A stretch of 64,000 nt of DNA from Bacillota bacterium (GTDB taxonomy: Bacteria > Bacillota > Clostridia > Lachnospirales > Lachnospiraceae): assembly GCA_023392615.1 (NCBI GenBank), contig JAEVYT010000030.1, forward strand, positions 62,001-126,000, given 5' to 3'. The notes below the pieces were generated by a model. That model did not search any database and was not told where the DNA came from. It was given only the letters and a program-made list of their open reading frames with translations. Below, in pieces: positions 1 to 9,035 of this stretch (positions are counted from its first letter, which is position 1; each line of letters begins with the position of its first letter). Both the position numbers and the translations under genes were made by a program.

Positions 1-1
1 T

Positions 2-757
2 TCATTTAATAAGATGAAAGAGCTTTATTTTAGCATGAAGCATGCTGACCAATCATATGATGCAAATCTTAAATCAGAAAGTAAATTGGTTGGAGGTGAT
101 GGTGAAAAAGTATCACGTGCCTTAAAAGAAGGAATATTAATCAGCGGGCCATTTATCGGAGAGGTGATGGCTAAGGCACTAAAAATGGGCGAATCAAATG
201 CCTGTATGAAGAAGATTGTAGCTGCTCCAACAGCCGGTTCCTGTGGTGTGATCCCGGCCATCTTATTAACATATGAAGAGCAGTATGGTGCAGACATTGA
301 TAAAATGATTGAAGCTATGTATGTTGCTTCCGGGATAGGCGAAGTAATTGCCTATAGAGCATTCCTTGCCGGTGCTGCAGGAGGATGCCAGGCGGAGATC
401 GGTTCAGCGAGTGCCATGGCCGCAGGTGCTTTGGCTTATCTTAACGGTGGAGATGAAGAAAGCATCTGTCATGCAGTAGCAATGTCATTAAAAAATATGC
501 TTGGGTTAGTATGTGATACTGTGGCAGGATTGGTGGAAGTACCATGCGTTAAGAGGAATGTTGTAGGAGCAGTGAATGCTATATCAAGCGCAGATATGGC
601 CATAGCAGGAGTTCGCAGTAAAATCCCGCCGGATGAAGTGATTGATGCGATGAGAGAAGTTGGCGAATCTATGCCGAAATCATTACGAGAAACAGGGCAG
701 GGAGGACTGGCAGCAACACCAACCGGTCAAGAAATTGCACTAAAGCTTTTGGATTAA
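2..757 (+). CDS. sdaAA: L-serine dehydratase, iron-sulfur type, alpha subunit (5' end outside window)
   Basis: Deaminates L-serine to pyruvate and ammonia together with a beta subunit that would lie upstream. The frame is open to the left edge (codons S-F-N-K precede the first ATG at 14), and the alpha subunit is usually about 290 residues, so roughly 40 N-terminal residues are missing. Visible family signatures are the AAPTAGSCGVIPA block, GCQAEIGSASAMAAG and CDPVAGLVEVPC-like CDTVAGLVEVPC, which carry the cysteines that hold the [4Fe-4S] cluster. The C-terminus (ATPTGQEIALKLL) is complete and typical. No terminator is obvious before the next gene. The family call is secure; the true start cannot be seen. 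Confidence 0.93.
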   Translation, partial: SFNKMKELYFSMKHADQSYDANLKSESKLVGGDGEKVSRALKEGILISGPFIGEVMAKALKMGESNACMKKIVAAPTAGSCGVIPAILLTYEEQYGADIDKMIEAMYVASGIGEVIAYRAFLAGAAGGCQAEIGSASAMAAGALAYLNGGDEESICHAVAMSLKNMLGLVCDTVAGLVEVPCVKRNVVGAVNAISSADMAIAGVRSKIPPDEVIDAMREVGESMPKSLRETGQGGLAATPTGQEIALKLLD

Positions 758-931
758 CTGGTAAGTGATTGCTTCGTGTGTCAAAGAAGTCTATTTTGTG
801 GGACGTCAATTAGAGAATTCTGTGAATTGAATTCAAATAAAAATAATAAGTGCATATTGATGAAAAATACTGTAATCAGAAATTTTGAAAATTAACACTT
901 ACACTATATACATTTTGAAAGGAACCGATAG

Positions 932-2125
932 ATGACAAATACAAAAATACCGAATCGTTATGTGATATTAATATTTGCCGCATGTGTACAGTTTTGTTAT
1001 GGGATTGCTTATGTTTGGAGTATTTTTCAACCTTATGCGATTCAAAAATATAATTTAGATACTTCATCAGCCAATTTGCCCTTTGGTATTATGTTGGGCG
1101 TGTTTACCTTCGGTAACCTAGCTGGTGGCTATCTGCAGAAAAAGCTTCCAGTGAGGCTGCTTATACTTGGGGGAAGTGCAGTGCTCTGTCTTGGACTGTT
1201 TTTGAGCGCATATGTACCGGTATCCCACCCTTGGCTGCTCAACATAACTTATGGATGTATTACCGGTTTTGGATGTGGAGTAGCGTATAATACAATGCTT
1301 GCAACGATGCAAAAATGGTTCCCGGATAAAAGAGGTATGGTAACCGGTATTATAATTTGTTCCGCTGGTTTGTTTGGACTTATTATGAATCCGATTGCAA
1401 ATAGTATTCTGGAGCAGCGTGGATTTAAAACAGCAATGGTATCGGTAGCAGCAATCTTGTTTTTGATCTGTTTTACGTTAGGATGGTTTATAAAGACGCC
1501 ACCGATTGGATATAAATCAGATGTGAGGCCGAAAAATATTCCGGTGACATCAAAACAATATACGATGGCGATGATGATAAGAACGAAGCAGTATTATATC
1601 CTAACCATAACCTTTATGTTGGCCGTACCTGCTTACTTCTTGATGAACCCGATGCTAATGTCTTTGGGTAAGGAAAGAGGATTAAGCACTGGATTAGCTT
1701 TATTTGGGGTAATGTTGGTATCTGTTTTAAATACAACGGGAAGATTGGTTACTCCTTGGCTTTCTGATCGAATTGGAAGAAAAAATCTACTATTATTTTT
1801 GTTTCTATTTAACATGATGGCAATCGCATTTCTTACCGTAGCTAAGGGAGATCTGTTTTTAATATTTATTTCATGTATTGCTTTCTCTTATGGAGGGTTT
1901 ATGGGAATGTACCCAACGATCAGCTCCGATTATTTTGGAATGGAAAATGCCGGAATGAATTATGGGATTGTAATGATTGGATATGCAATTAGTTCAATCG
2001 GGTGCCCCTATCTGGTAAGAGCAGTACAGGGTACTTCGATGGGAACTGCTTTTTCCTTCGTTATTGCTGCCATTGCTAGTGTAGTAGGATTTTTATTAAT
2101 GATAAGTTTAAAAAAACCAGAGTAA
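932..2125 (+). CDS. MFS transporter, oxalate/formate antiporter (OFA) type
   Basis: A 397-residue inner-membrane transporter with twelve predicted hydrophobic segments. The first helix contains YGIAYVWSIF, close to the OFA-family signature. MFS motif A-like loops lie after TM2 (GGYLQKKLPVR) and after TM8 (LSDRIGRKNLL, about residues 277-287). OFA members exchange small carboxylates such as oxalate/formate, but the substrate cannot be read from sequence. The ATG at 932 follows GAAAGGA with good spacing. It stands alone between the serine dehydratase gene and a strong terminator, so it may be monocistronic or read through from upstream. Confidence 0.85.
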   Translation: MTNTKIPNRYVILIFAACVQFCYGIAYVWSIFQPYAIQKYNLDTSSANLPFGIMLGVFTFGNLAGGYLQKKLPVRLLILGGSAVLCLGLFLSAYVPVSHPWLLNITYGCITGFGCGVAYNTMLATMQKWFPDKRGMVTGIIICSAGLFGLIMNPIANSILEQRGFKTAMVSVAAILFLICFTLGWFIKTPPIGYKSDVRPKNIPVTSKQYTMAMMIRTKQYYILTITFMLAVPAYFLMNPMLMSLGKERGLSTGLALFGVMLVSVLNTTGRLVTPWLSDRIGRKNLLLFLFLFNMMAIAFLTVAKGDLFLIFISCIAFSYGGFMGMYPTISSDYFGMENAGMNYGIVMIGYAISSIGCPYLVRAVQGTSMGTAFSFVIAAIASVVGFLLMISLKKPE

Positions 2126-2146
2126 AAGTACATAATTCAGTCAAGT

Positions 2147-2199
2147 TAAAAGAGAGTGATGTCTTTCTAGTATAGATAGAGGCATCATTCTCTTTTTTA
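2147..2199 (+). terminator. intrinsic terminator after the MFS gene
   Basis: A 14-bp stem (AAAAGAGAGTGATG pairing with CATCATTCTCTTTT, one G-T pair) with a 21-nt loop, followed directly by a T run. It separates the transporter from the next gene. Confidence 0.85.
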
Positions 2200-2300
2200 T
2201 GTAGCCATAGCTACACTATTTGGTTTCGGTAATCGTTATAATAAAGTCATAGTTTTAAGACAATTAATAAAATACTTTGAAATCATAGGAGGATGTGTAA

Positions 2301-2924
2301 ATGAGCGCATTTTTGGGAAAAATCCATTATTGGCTATACAATAAAATTTTACTTCAGGAAAAATTGATCGGGGACATTGCAGTCTTGGCAAATACAAAGG
2401 GATTTGAAGCAAATTCGGTTTTGGGTGAGAGTTATGAAAAGTTTGGTTCCCTTCCTCAGGGAGAGTTAGAAGAAATCATAGAGCACTCCAATATTCATGG
2501 ATGGCTTCAAGAGCAAATCATCAGTGTGGAAAATAGATTAGCTTATGTAGCTACAGAATTAATGAAGAGTAATGTAGTAAGCAAAGGTGAAATTGCAAAT
2601 CTTTTTTATCAGGATGGGATGGAAAGAAACAAGGACATTCAATTAAGCCAGGGTTCACCGGAGGATTACTTCCAGATGATATTTGATTATTTACTAGAAG
2701 GAATGCCTTGCGATCGTGTGAACAACATAACATCAAGTACTGAAACAGAGATGATTTGGGAGACAACCAGGAACCTTCATGAGCCATACTGGGAGAATGC
2801 CGGAGGAGAACTTGCTAGCTTTTATGAATTTAGAAATGCATGGATTAACGGATTTTTAACAACAAGTGGTTATGAATATCACAGAACAGACAATGGAATT
2901 AACGCAATTAGAAGGGTGGGTTAA
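2301..2924 (+). CDS. conserved-looking helical protein of unknown function, paired with hemerythrin
   Basis: A 207-residue soluble protein that I do not recognise. It has no signal peptide or membrane segment, is rich in predicted alpha-helix, and carries aromatic and His/Glu-rich stretches (EIIEHSNIHGWL, NLHEPYWENAGGEL). It starts at an ATG behind AGGAGG. The hemerythrin gene begins one base after its stop codon, so the two are almost certainly co-transcribed and probably act together, for example in sensing or handling oxygen, nitric oxide or iron. That role is inferred only from the pairing. Confidence 0.75.
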   Translation: MSAFLGKIHYWLYNKILLQEKLIGDIAVLANTKGFEANSVLGESYEKFGSLPQGELEEIIEHSNIHGWLQEQIISVENRLAYVATELMKSNVVSKGEIANLFYQDGMERNKDIQLSQGSPEDYFQMIFDYLLEGMPCDRVNNITSSTETEMIWETTRNLHEPYWENAGGELASFYEFRNAWINGFLTTSGYEYHRTDNGINAIRRVG

Positions 2925-2925
2925 T

Positions 2926-3480
2926 ATGAATGGAATAGCACTTATGGTGGATGAACATAAAGTGATTAAAAGGATGCTTGCAGTCGTTCGTAAGGCTTGT
3001 TTTGGTGTTATGAGTGGGAAAGAAATTGATTACACCGACTTTGAGAGAATGATTGATTTTGTAAGAAGTTATGCGGATAAACACCATCACGGTAAGGAAG
3101 AAAAGATTTTGTTCAACAAGATGGTGGATGAGATTGGCGGCCCTGCTGAGAAGTTAATAAATTACGGAATGCTTGTAGAACATGATCTTGGCCGTCTTTT
3201 TATCAGAGAGTTAGAAGAAGCCCTTGGTAAAGTAAAAGCAGGAGATCAAGAGGCGAAGCTGGATGTCATAGCCAATGCAATCTCCTATACACACTTGTTG
3301 CACCGACATATTGATAAAGAAGATGCTGTGGTTTATACTTTTGCAGAAAAACAGCTGAAACAGGATACCTTAGATCGTGTTAATAATGAATGTGCTGCAT
3401 TTGAAGAAGAGATGAAGCTTGAGGATGTTCAGAATAAGTATCTTCATCTTGTTGAAGAGTTGGAGCAGAAATATCAGTAG
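2926..3480 (+). CDS. hemerythrin HHE-domain protein
   Basis: A 184-residue cytoplasmic four-helix protein. I place the start at ATG 2926, one base after the upstream stop and behind GAAGGGTGG, because the domain begins at once with LMVDEHKVIKRML; an in-frame ATG at 2866 lies inside the upstream gene. Candidate di-iron ligands are in DEHKVI, DKHHHGKEEKILF, LVEHDLGR and LLHRHIDKED, matching the hemerythrin HHE pattern. Such proteins bind O2 or NO or protect iron centres. It forms a two-gene unit with the preceding unknown protein and is followed by a perfect terminator. Confidence 0.88.
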   Translation: MNGIALMVDEHKVIKRMLAVVRKACFGVMSGKEIDYTDFERMIDFVRSYADKHHHGKEEKILFNKMVDEIGGPAEKLINYGMLVEHDLGRLFIRELEEALGKVKAGDQEAKLDVIANAISYTHLLHRHIDKEDAVVYTFAEKQLKQDTLDRVNNECAAFEEEMKLEDVQNKYLHLVEELEQKYQ

Positions 3481-3541
3481 TATAAATGATATTGATAAGA
3501 ACAATGTAAATATTAACAAGAATAATTTGAATTACTAACAT

Positions 3542-3580
3542 ACAAAAAGAAGACACTTTATATAGGTGTCTTCTTTTTGT
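3542..3580 (+). terminator. intrinsic terminator after hemerythrin gene
   Basis: A perfect 15-bp palindrome (ACAAAAAGAAGACAC pairing with GTGTCTTCTTTTTGT) with a 9-nt loop. A-rich on the left and T-rich on the right, it could work in both directions. Confidence 0.88.
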
Positions 3581-3709
3581 ATAAATAGCTTTCATTATCT
3601 GGTATGAAGTTGTTTGAAATTGAGACATGATTACAATATTTAGTGGATTTTTACTGGTTGAAATGATAGAATTGTCTTAAAGCTATGTTGTAGTTTCGGA
3701 GGTAAATAT

Positions 3710-4183
3710 ATGAAAAAGTCAATGCTTTATGTATTTAGAACGGTATTAGTATTTTCGTTGATTTTCATTATGGTCGGATGTACAACAAAGGATAATAAGC
3801 AAGTTAAAAGCACAGGCAGTAGCAGCGTGAAGCAAGAGCAAAAATCTTCAAAAGAAGGCAATAACGTGGATCGTCACAGTACTTCGGATAACTCCAGCGC
3901 GGAGGCACTGTTAAAAAAGGATAATGATACAGATCTCTTAGTCTATAAGAAGGTTGCATATGTGAATGCAGTCACAGTAGATTGGGTATCTGAACTGCAC
4001 CTAGAGAGTGATAAAAAACTTGGTGATATAAAAAGAACAAATGTAACGAAACAGTTTCAGGATTTCGATGCGACATTATTGGATGTAGGAACTGAAGTTT
4101 ATTCAGCAAAAGGTAGAGCAGATATCGTTCTTGCAGATATTAATAATATGTTGGTACCATATTTAGCATATGTAGAAGGATGA
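3710..4183 (+). CDS. putative lipoprotein, unknown function
   Basis: A 157-residue protein with a lipoprotein signal: basic MKKS start, hydrophobic core, and lipobox IMVGC with the lipidated cysteine at residue 24. After that comes a Ser/Lys/Gln-rich linker to about residue 65, then a compact C-terminal region (VYKKVAYVNAVTVDWV through LVPYLAYVEG) with no family I can name. It is expected on the outer face of the cytoplasmic membrane. An SD (GGAGG) precedes the ATG. It sits alone upstream of the kinase gene with about 200 bases between; no functional link is visible. Confidence 0.8.
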   Translation: MKKSMLYVFRTVLVFSLIFIMVGCTTKDNKQVKSTGSSSVKQEQKSSKEGNNVDRHSTSDNSSAEALLKKDNDTDLLVYKKVAYVNAVTVDWVSELHLESDKKLGDIKRTNVTKQFQDFDATLLDVGTEVYSAKGRADIVLADINNMLVPYLAYVEG

Positions 4184-4387
4184 TAAGGTGCAAAAGTGAT
4201 TAAGTTACAAAGAAGGACAAGATGAAGGGAGTAAAGCATGCAATGGGTTTTACTATATTGATCTATTTATGAATATTAGAAAGTAATTAGAAGGATTAGA
4301 AGATACTTTAATTACTTGTGTGATTATATTTGAAATGGTAAAATGTAGAAACGTTAGAAAAATATGAAGTAACAGGTGGGAATAAAA

Positions 4388-5230
4388 TTGAGTATCAAAA
4401 AACTGGTAGGGACATTATTAACATTAAATATTTTACAGTTTTTAATTGGGCTCATTATATGGATTGGTATGGGGAGCTCATTACTCGGTCAAGTAAATCA
4501 TTATATATTTTTAACAATGGGTATGATGCTTTTTAACAGCTTTATCACTATTCTTGGTCTATATTTTGCCGGAAAATACAAGAATGTCAATATGGTGGAG
4601 AGTATTCATGATTTAGAAGAGTTGAATACCACCCTTCGTGCGCAGCGGCATGATTATCTGAATCATATTCAGGTTGTTTATGGGTTATTGGAACTGAATG
4701 AATATGAGGAGGCAAAAAAATACCTAAATCCTGTATTTAAAGATATTATGAAGGTTAGTAAGGCATTAAAAACTGCACAGCCGGCAGTTAATGCTCTACT
4801 TCAATCGAAAATGCAAGCTGCACAACAAAATAATATCGACCTATATCTTGAAGTTCGATCCGATTTAAAGCATATTACGATGGAACCTTGGAATCTGTGT
4901 AAGATTCTCGCCAATATTATAGACAATGCGATCACTGCATTATCCGTAGTAGAAAAAAATAAAAGCATTCATATTGAAATTGGTGAGACTCCTGACAGAT
5001 ATAATTTTGTGATTTATAATAATGGACCACAGATACCGGACGGAATATTAGGAGATATCTTCAAACAGGGTGTTACTACAAAACAAGAAAAGGGACATGG
5101 TATGGGACTTTATATAGTAGACAAAATCGTTCGTGAGGAGGGAGGTACCGTACAAGTGATGTCCAATTCGAATCGAACAGGGTTTACCGTGACGTTACCC
5201 AAAAGAGATGAGCTGTATCGCAAATCCTAA
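4388..5230 (+). CDS. GHKL-type sensor histidine kinase
   Basis: A membrane kinase of 280 residues. I choose the TTG at 4388, eight bases after AGGTGG; the GTG at 4376 lies inside that SD. Two N-terminal membrane helices (about residues 5-30 and 36-60) lead to a Spo0B-like dimerisation helix with the phospho-acceptor in QRHDYLNHIQ (His88). The ATPase domain follows, with N box ANIIDNAITAL (about 175) and glycine box KGHGMGLYIV (about 236). There is no large sensory domain, so the signal is probably membrane-borne. The likely partner is the LytTR response regulator at 7534, with NfeD, FloA and a low-complexity protein encoded between them. Confidence 0.88.
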   Translation: MSIKKLVGTLLTLNILQFLIGLIIWIGMGSSLLGQVNHYIFLTMGMMLFNSFITILGLYFAGKYKNVNMVESIHDLEELNTTLRAQRHDYLNHIQVVYGLLELNEYEEAKKYLNPVFKDIMKVSKALKTAQPAVNALLQSKMQAAQQNNIDLYLEVRSDLKHITMEPWNLCKILANIIDNAITALSVVEKNKSIHIEIGETPDRYNFVIYNNGPQIPDGILGDIFKQGVTTKQEKGHGMGLYIVDKIVREEGGTVQVMSNSNRTGFTVTLPKRDELYRKS

Positions 5231-5479
5231 TTTAAATAAGAATACAGTCGAAACCTATAATTACAACCTATTTTGTTGATTATATAAAAAGTACTGAGGA
5301 GAATAATGTGACATTTTGCACTGGAAAATGTATAAATGAGAGGATATCTATTACGTATTCCCCTTTAATCGTTTATAGTAGTATTAAATAAAGTACTTAA
5401 TATTAAGTGTAATGATTATTAATGCTTATCAAGGAAAGTATCGGTTAGGTGCTTGTTTAATTAAGAAAGGAGAATGGAT

Positions 5480-5974
5480 ATGTTCGGAGTGATTGATGGT
5501 TTTTTGGTGTTGGCGATTCTTTTGTTTATTGCCGGATTTATATTAGTTGGAATAGAAATGATAACACCTGGGTTGCATGCTCCCGGAGTTGGTGGCGTAA
5601 CATGTCTGATTATTGCAGTATTTCTGGTTGCAGATAATTTTGTGGAAGGAGCAATCATTACAGTAATTGTGTTGGCAGTGCTTGCAATTATGCTAGCTGT
5701 TATTCTAGGGTTATTATCACAGGGGAAGTTAAAATCGCCTATCATTTTAAAGGAAGAGCAGAATAAGGATAAGGGGTACATAAGTTCCAATGACCTGAAT
5801 TACTTGCTGGATAAAAAAGGGATTGCAATAACTGATTTAAGACCAAGTGGTGTCGGCAATTTTGATGGTATCGATTTTGACGTAATATCGGAGAGTAAGT
5901 ATATTACTAAGGGTACGAATATTGTGATTTATAAAGTACAAGGCTCTAAGTTGATTGTAAAAGAAATAAATTAA
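5480..5974 (+). CDS. NfeD-like membrane protein
   Basis: A 164-residue protein with about three membrane helices in the first 75 residues (FLVLAILLFIAGFILVGIEM and the two after it) and a C-terminal OB-fold-like NfeD domain (about residues 95-164: KGIAITDLRPSGVGNFDG). Start ATG 5480 is preferred over 5474 because AAAGGAG ends only one base before the latter. NfeD proteins are partners of SPFH/flotillin proteins, and floA follows 80 bases downstream, the usual arrangement in Firmicutes (compare yqeZ-yqfA-type loci). Probably acts in membrane microdomain organisation. Confidence 0.9.
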   Translation: MFGVIDGFLVLAILLFIAGFILVGIEMITPGLHAPGVGGVTCLIIAVFLVADNFVEGAIITVIVLAVLAIMLAVILGLLSQGKLKSPIILKEEQNKDKGYISSNDLNYLLDKKGIAITDLRPSGVGNFDGIDFDVISESKYITKGTNIVIYKVQGSKLIVKEIN

Positions 5975-6054
5975 TTATAATATAAGTGGTTGTATACAAT
6001 AATAGTTTGTCATGCGATTACTTAATATAAAAAAGAGAAAGAGGGTATTTATTT

Positions 6055-7032
6055 ATGACGGATTCAACCATTATTTCTTTGGTGATTGTTGGTATCATTG
6101 GTTTACTTATTATTTTATTTTTTAGTTTTGTTCCGGTTGGCTTATGGATTTCATCCTTAGCTGCCAATGTTAGAGTTAGCATATTTAATTTGATAGGTAT
6201 GCGTTTAAGAAGAGTTGTTCCTTCCAGAATTGTAATGCCGTTAATTAAGGCAGTAAAAGCAGGCCTTTCCCTTAATGTTAATCAACTTGAAGCGCATTAT
6301 TTGGCAGGTGGTAATGTTGATAGTGTTGTCAACGCCTTGATTGCTGCGGAAAGAGCAGATATTGATTTGGCTTTTGAAAAAGCTGCTGCGATTGATTTGG
6401 CAGGTAGAGATGTATTTGATGCGGTTAAGATGAGTGTTAATCCTAAGGTGATCGAAACTTCGAATGTATCAGCAGTTGCTAAGGATGGTATTGAATTAAT
6501 CGTTAAAGCTCGAGTAACGGTACGTGCAAATCTGGAACGTCTTGTTGGTGGTGCCGGTGAAGCTACCATTCTTGCAAGAATTGGTGAGGGTATTGTAACA
6601 ACAGTAGGTTCTGCACAGGCTCATAAGGAAGTTTTAGAAAACCCTGATGATATCTCTAAAAGAGTTTTAAGTAAAGGTCTGGATTCGGGTACTGCTTTTG
6701 AAATCCTATCCATTGATATCGCTGATGTGGATGTGGGTCGTAATATCGGGGCACAGCTTCAAACCCTTCAGGCTGAAGCGGATAAGAATATTGCGCAGGC
6801 AAAAGCGGAGGAAAGAAGAGCTATGGCTGTTGCAAGAGAACAGGAAATGCGTGCTTATGTTGTTGAAGCAGAGGCTGAAATACCGAAAGCAATGGCACAG
6901 GCACTTAGGGAAGGTCACATTGGAGTAATGGATTATTATGATCTTCAGAATATTAAGGCAGACACCATGATGAGAGAGAAAATATCAGATTCTTCTAAGA
7001 AATCAATTGTAGACAATACAGATAAAAAATAA
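6055..7032 (+). CDS. floA: flotillin-like protein FloA
   Basis: A 325-residue SPFH/UPF0365 protein of the usual length for the family. An N-terminal membrane hairpin (residues about 4-28, LVIVGIIGLLIILFFSFVPV) is followed by the conserved RLRRVVPSRIV segment, the PHB domain (KARVTVRANLERLVGGAGE) and the alanine/glutamate-rich coiled coil (AKAEERRAMAVAREQEMRA). It assembles in functional membrane microdomains. It has an AAAGAGGG SD and sits directly after its NfeD partner. The position between a kinase and its probable regulator suggests the locus is one regulatory unit. Confidence 0.95.
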   Translation: MTDSTIISLVIVGIIGLLIILFFSFVPVGLWISSLAANVRVSIFNLIGMRLRRVVPSRIVMPLIKAVKAGLSLNVNQLEAHYLAGGNVDSVVNALIAAERADIDLAFEKAAAIDLAGRDVFDAVKMSVNPKVIETSNVSAVAKDGIELIVKARVTVRANLERLVGGAGEATILARIGEGIVTTVGSAQAHKEVLENPDDISKRVLSKGLDSGTAFEILSIDIADVDVGRNIGAQLQTLQAEADKNIAQAKAEERRAMAVAREQEMRAYVVEAEAEIPKAMAQALREGHIGVMDYYDLQNIKADTMMREKISDSSKKSIVDNTDKK

Positions 7033-7109
7033 TAGCTTTTTGGATATAATCAAAGCATGAAATTGAATTACAATTGTTCTGATGCGTTAGTAGCATCATG
7101 GAGGTAAGA

Positions 7110-7532
7110 ATGGATTACAAACAAAGACAGATGTTTGATCAAGCAGGAAGGTTTAATAATTCGCCGGATAATAACCAGCCCAATATAGGAGCCTCATCAG
7201 GACAGAAGCTGAAGTGGCCGACAATATCAGGGAACTATCCGATTAACAACCCAAGACCGATGCCTCAGGAATATAATCAAAAGAATTCCATGCAGGGTAG
7301 AACGAAGCCAGGAAAATCGCCTCAAGGGAAGCCTATTCAGCAGAACTCTCCACAAGAAATGCAGGAGAAAACAACTTTGAATACTGTTTCAAACAGTATG
7401 AGCTTCAGGAGGGATACGCCAAATACCACAACGGATACTATCATAAGTAATGATAGACTGCAGGAGGCAATTATTTGGTCTGAGATTCTGGGGAAACCTT
7501 TGAGCAAAAGAAGAAAGAGAAGATTTGAGTAG
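7110..7532 (+). CDS. low-complexity Asn/Pro/Gln-rich protein, unknown function
   Basis: A 140-residue hydrophilic protein with no signal peptide or membrane segment. I use ATG 7110, five bases after GGAGG; the ATG at 7098 overlaps that SD. The first 115 residues are rich in Asn, Pro, Gln, Ser and Lys (QPNIGASSGQKLKWPTISG, PGKSPQGKPIQQNSPQE) and are probably disordered. The C-terminus (RLQEAIIWSEILGKPLSKRR) looks structured and conserved in style, ending in a basic tail. Its stop lies two bases before the response-regulator ATG at 7534, so translation is likely coupled. Function unknown. Confidence 0.78.
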   Translation: MDYKQRQMFDQAGRFNNSPDNNQPNIGASSGQKLKWPTISGNYPINNPRPMPQEYNQKNSMQGRTKPGKSPQGKPIQQNSPQEMQEKTTLNTVSNSMSFRRDTPNTTTDTIISNDRLQEAIIWSEILGKPLSKRRKRRFE

Positions 7533-7533
7533 T

Positions 7534-8268
7534 ATGAAGGTGATTTTGGTTGAAGATGATGCAGGTATCCGCATTTTACTGCGTAAGATTATTGAGCAAA
7601 ATGAAGGCTTTGAGGTTGTAGCCGAGGCAGATAATCTCAAGGATGCGGTTCTGCAATTTACCAAGCTTAAACCGGAAGTTGTATTCTTAGATATTGAGAT
7701 CAAAGGAGCAAACGGGCTAGAGTGTGCGAAAATTATAGCGGATATGGAACCGAAGACAAAAATAATATTTGCGACTGCTCATGCGGAATACAGGTCGGAT
7801 GCGTTTGAAGTATATGCCTTTGATTATCTCGTAAAGCCTTTTCCGATTGAACGAGTAAATCAAACCTTGGATCGTATCAGAGAACTATCGGCACCTCCAA
7901 AGAATGATGAGCTTGATAAGATTGTTAAATATGAAAAAGGATTGGATAAGCTGTTAGTAAAAGGCAAGGAAAGTTTGAGCTTTATTGATATCAAGGATAT
8001 TATTCTAATTCAGCGTGAGAATAGTACAACAGTAATCTATACGAAAAATGACTCTTTTACAACATCAGCTAGCCTAACTGAGATTGAAACTAAACTAGAT
8101 CCGGAACAATTTATGAGAAGTCATAAATCTTATCTTATCAATCTGTCACAAATAAAAAAGATAGAGCCATACGGACGATGGACTTACATTGTAATATTTA
8201 AGGATTTAAAAAAAGATGCTTTAATCACGAGCGAAAAGTTTGATGAAATAAAAAAGAAATTCTTATAA
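7534..8268 (+). CDS. LytTR-family response regulator
   Basis: A 244-residue DNA-binding response regulator. The receiver domain (residues 1-120) begins MKVILVEDD and has the phospho-acceptor Asp53 in VFLDIEI and the conserved Lys in LVKPFP. A LytTR DNA-binding domain covers about residues 140-240 (FMRSHKSYLINLSQIKKIEPYG). A TTG at 7525 is an alternative start but would add only three residues. The nearest candidate kinase is the GHKL protein at 4388. Targets cannot be read directly. Confidence 0.92.
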   Translation: MKVILVEDDAGIRILLRKIIEQNEGFEVVAEADNLKDAVLQFTKLKPEVVFLDIEIKGANGLECAKIIADMEPKTKIIFATAHAEYRSDAFEVYAFDYLVKPFPIERVNQTLDRIRELSAPPKNDELDKIVKYEKGLDKLLVKGKESLSFIDIKDIILIQRENSTTVIYTKNDSFTTSASLTEIETKLDPEQFMRSHKSYLINLSQIKKIEPYGRWTYIVIFKDLKKDALITSEKFDEIKKKFL

Positions 8269-8342
8269 AAAATCCTGTGGCAATATTATATTTTATGGTA
8301 TGATGTGTTCAAAGTATAGATGGAGAAAGGACAGAATGGTAT

Positions 8343-8708
8343 ATGAAATATTGTTGGAGTACGTTAGTGGTTAAGGATATGCAGGAATCACTTAAGTTTT
8401 ATCAAGAGGTTGTGGGATTAAAGGAAAATAGAAGATTTACTGGTGGTAAAGGTGTAGAAATTGTATTCTTAGGTGAGGGGGATACATTAATAGAGCTCAT
8501 GACGAGCCCCGAACCAAGAGAGATCAATATGGGATCAGACATATCACTGGGTTTTGAAGTGGACTCTGTAGACCAAAAGATTGAAGAATTTAAAGAGATG
8601 GGTGTTGCAATATTAAGCGGACCATTTCAACCTAATCCACATGTGAAGTTCTTCTATGTACTGGATCCGAATGGCTTAAAGATTCAATTTGTTGAGAATA
8701 TGAAATAG
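8343..8708 (+). CDS. VOC-superfamily (glyoxalase/dioxygenase-fold) protein
   Basis: A 121-residue protein with the two babababab-type modules of the VOC fold: N-terminal WSTLVVKDMQESLKFYQEVVGL and C-terminal FYVLDPNGLKIQFVE. The family includes glyoxalase I, fosfomycin-resistance proteins and others; the short length and Glu near both module ends fit a metal-dependent homodimer, but the substrate is unknown. It has an AGAAAGGA SD and is closed by a long hairpin terminator downstream. Confidence 0.85.
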   Translation: MKYCWSTLVVKDMQESLKFYQEVVGLKENRRFTGGKGVEIVFLGEGDTLIELMTSPEPREINMGSDISLGFEVDSVDQKIEEFKEMGVAILSGPFQPNPHVKFFYVLDPNGLKIQFVENMK

Positions 8709-8725
8709 AATACTAATAATAACAG

Positions 8726-8803
8726 ATGTTGCAAGATTAATAATCCAAAGAAGAGATATAAAGAACTGATTTCTTGGAAAATTGATTTTGCAACATTTTT
8801 TTA
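8726..8803 (+). terminator. long-stem intrinsic terminator
   Basis: TGTTGCAAGATTAATAATCC pairs imperfectly with the segment ending GATTTTGCAACA at 8795, giving a stem of about 25 bp followed by seven T. It ends the VOC gene transcript. Its tips (TGTTGCAA) resemble other hairpins in the window. Confidence 0.8.
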
Positions 8804-8898
8804 TTGGTAAGCAATTGATTAGAGAAAATATCATATAATATGGATTACTCCTATGGCTTGGTAATTTGTTACAAAAAAGGAGTGGGATTAGAAGGTGT

Positions 8899-8927
8899 TT
8901 GACATTATATGTATAAAATGGTAATCT
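8899..8927 (+). promoter_or_regulatory. sigma-A type promoter upstream of the QueG-like gene
   Basis: TTGACA at 8899-8904, 17-bp spacer, TAATCT at 8922-8927. It lies about 110 bases before the ATG at 9036; the AT-rich stretch between holds no obvious structure. Confidence 0.65.
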
Positions 8928-9035
8928 GTAGTAGCAAGGCTTATGGATAATATAACCAATTATTTGTTATTAAGTTATAATTTATAACTTAATATTAGAA
9001 TTAATATAATTAATATACGGGAGGAGGATAGTATT

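Noticed and set aside
7098..7112. ATG 7098 as start of the low-complexity protein
   Set aside because: It overlaps GGAGG, which is correctly spaced for ATG 7110.
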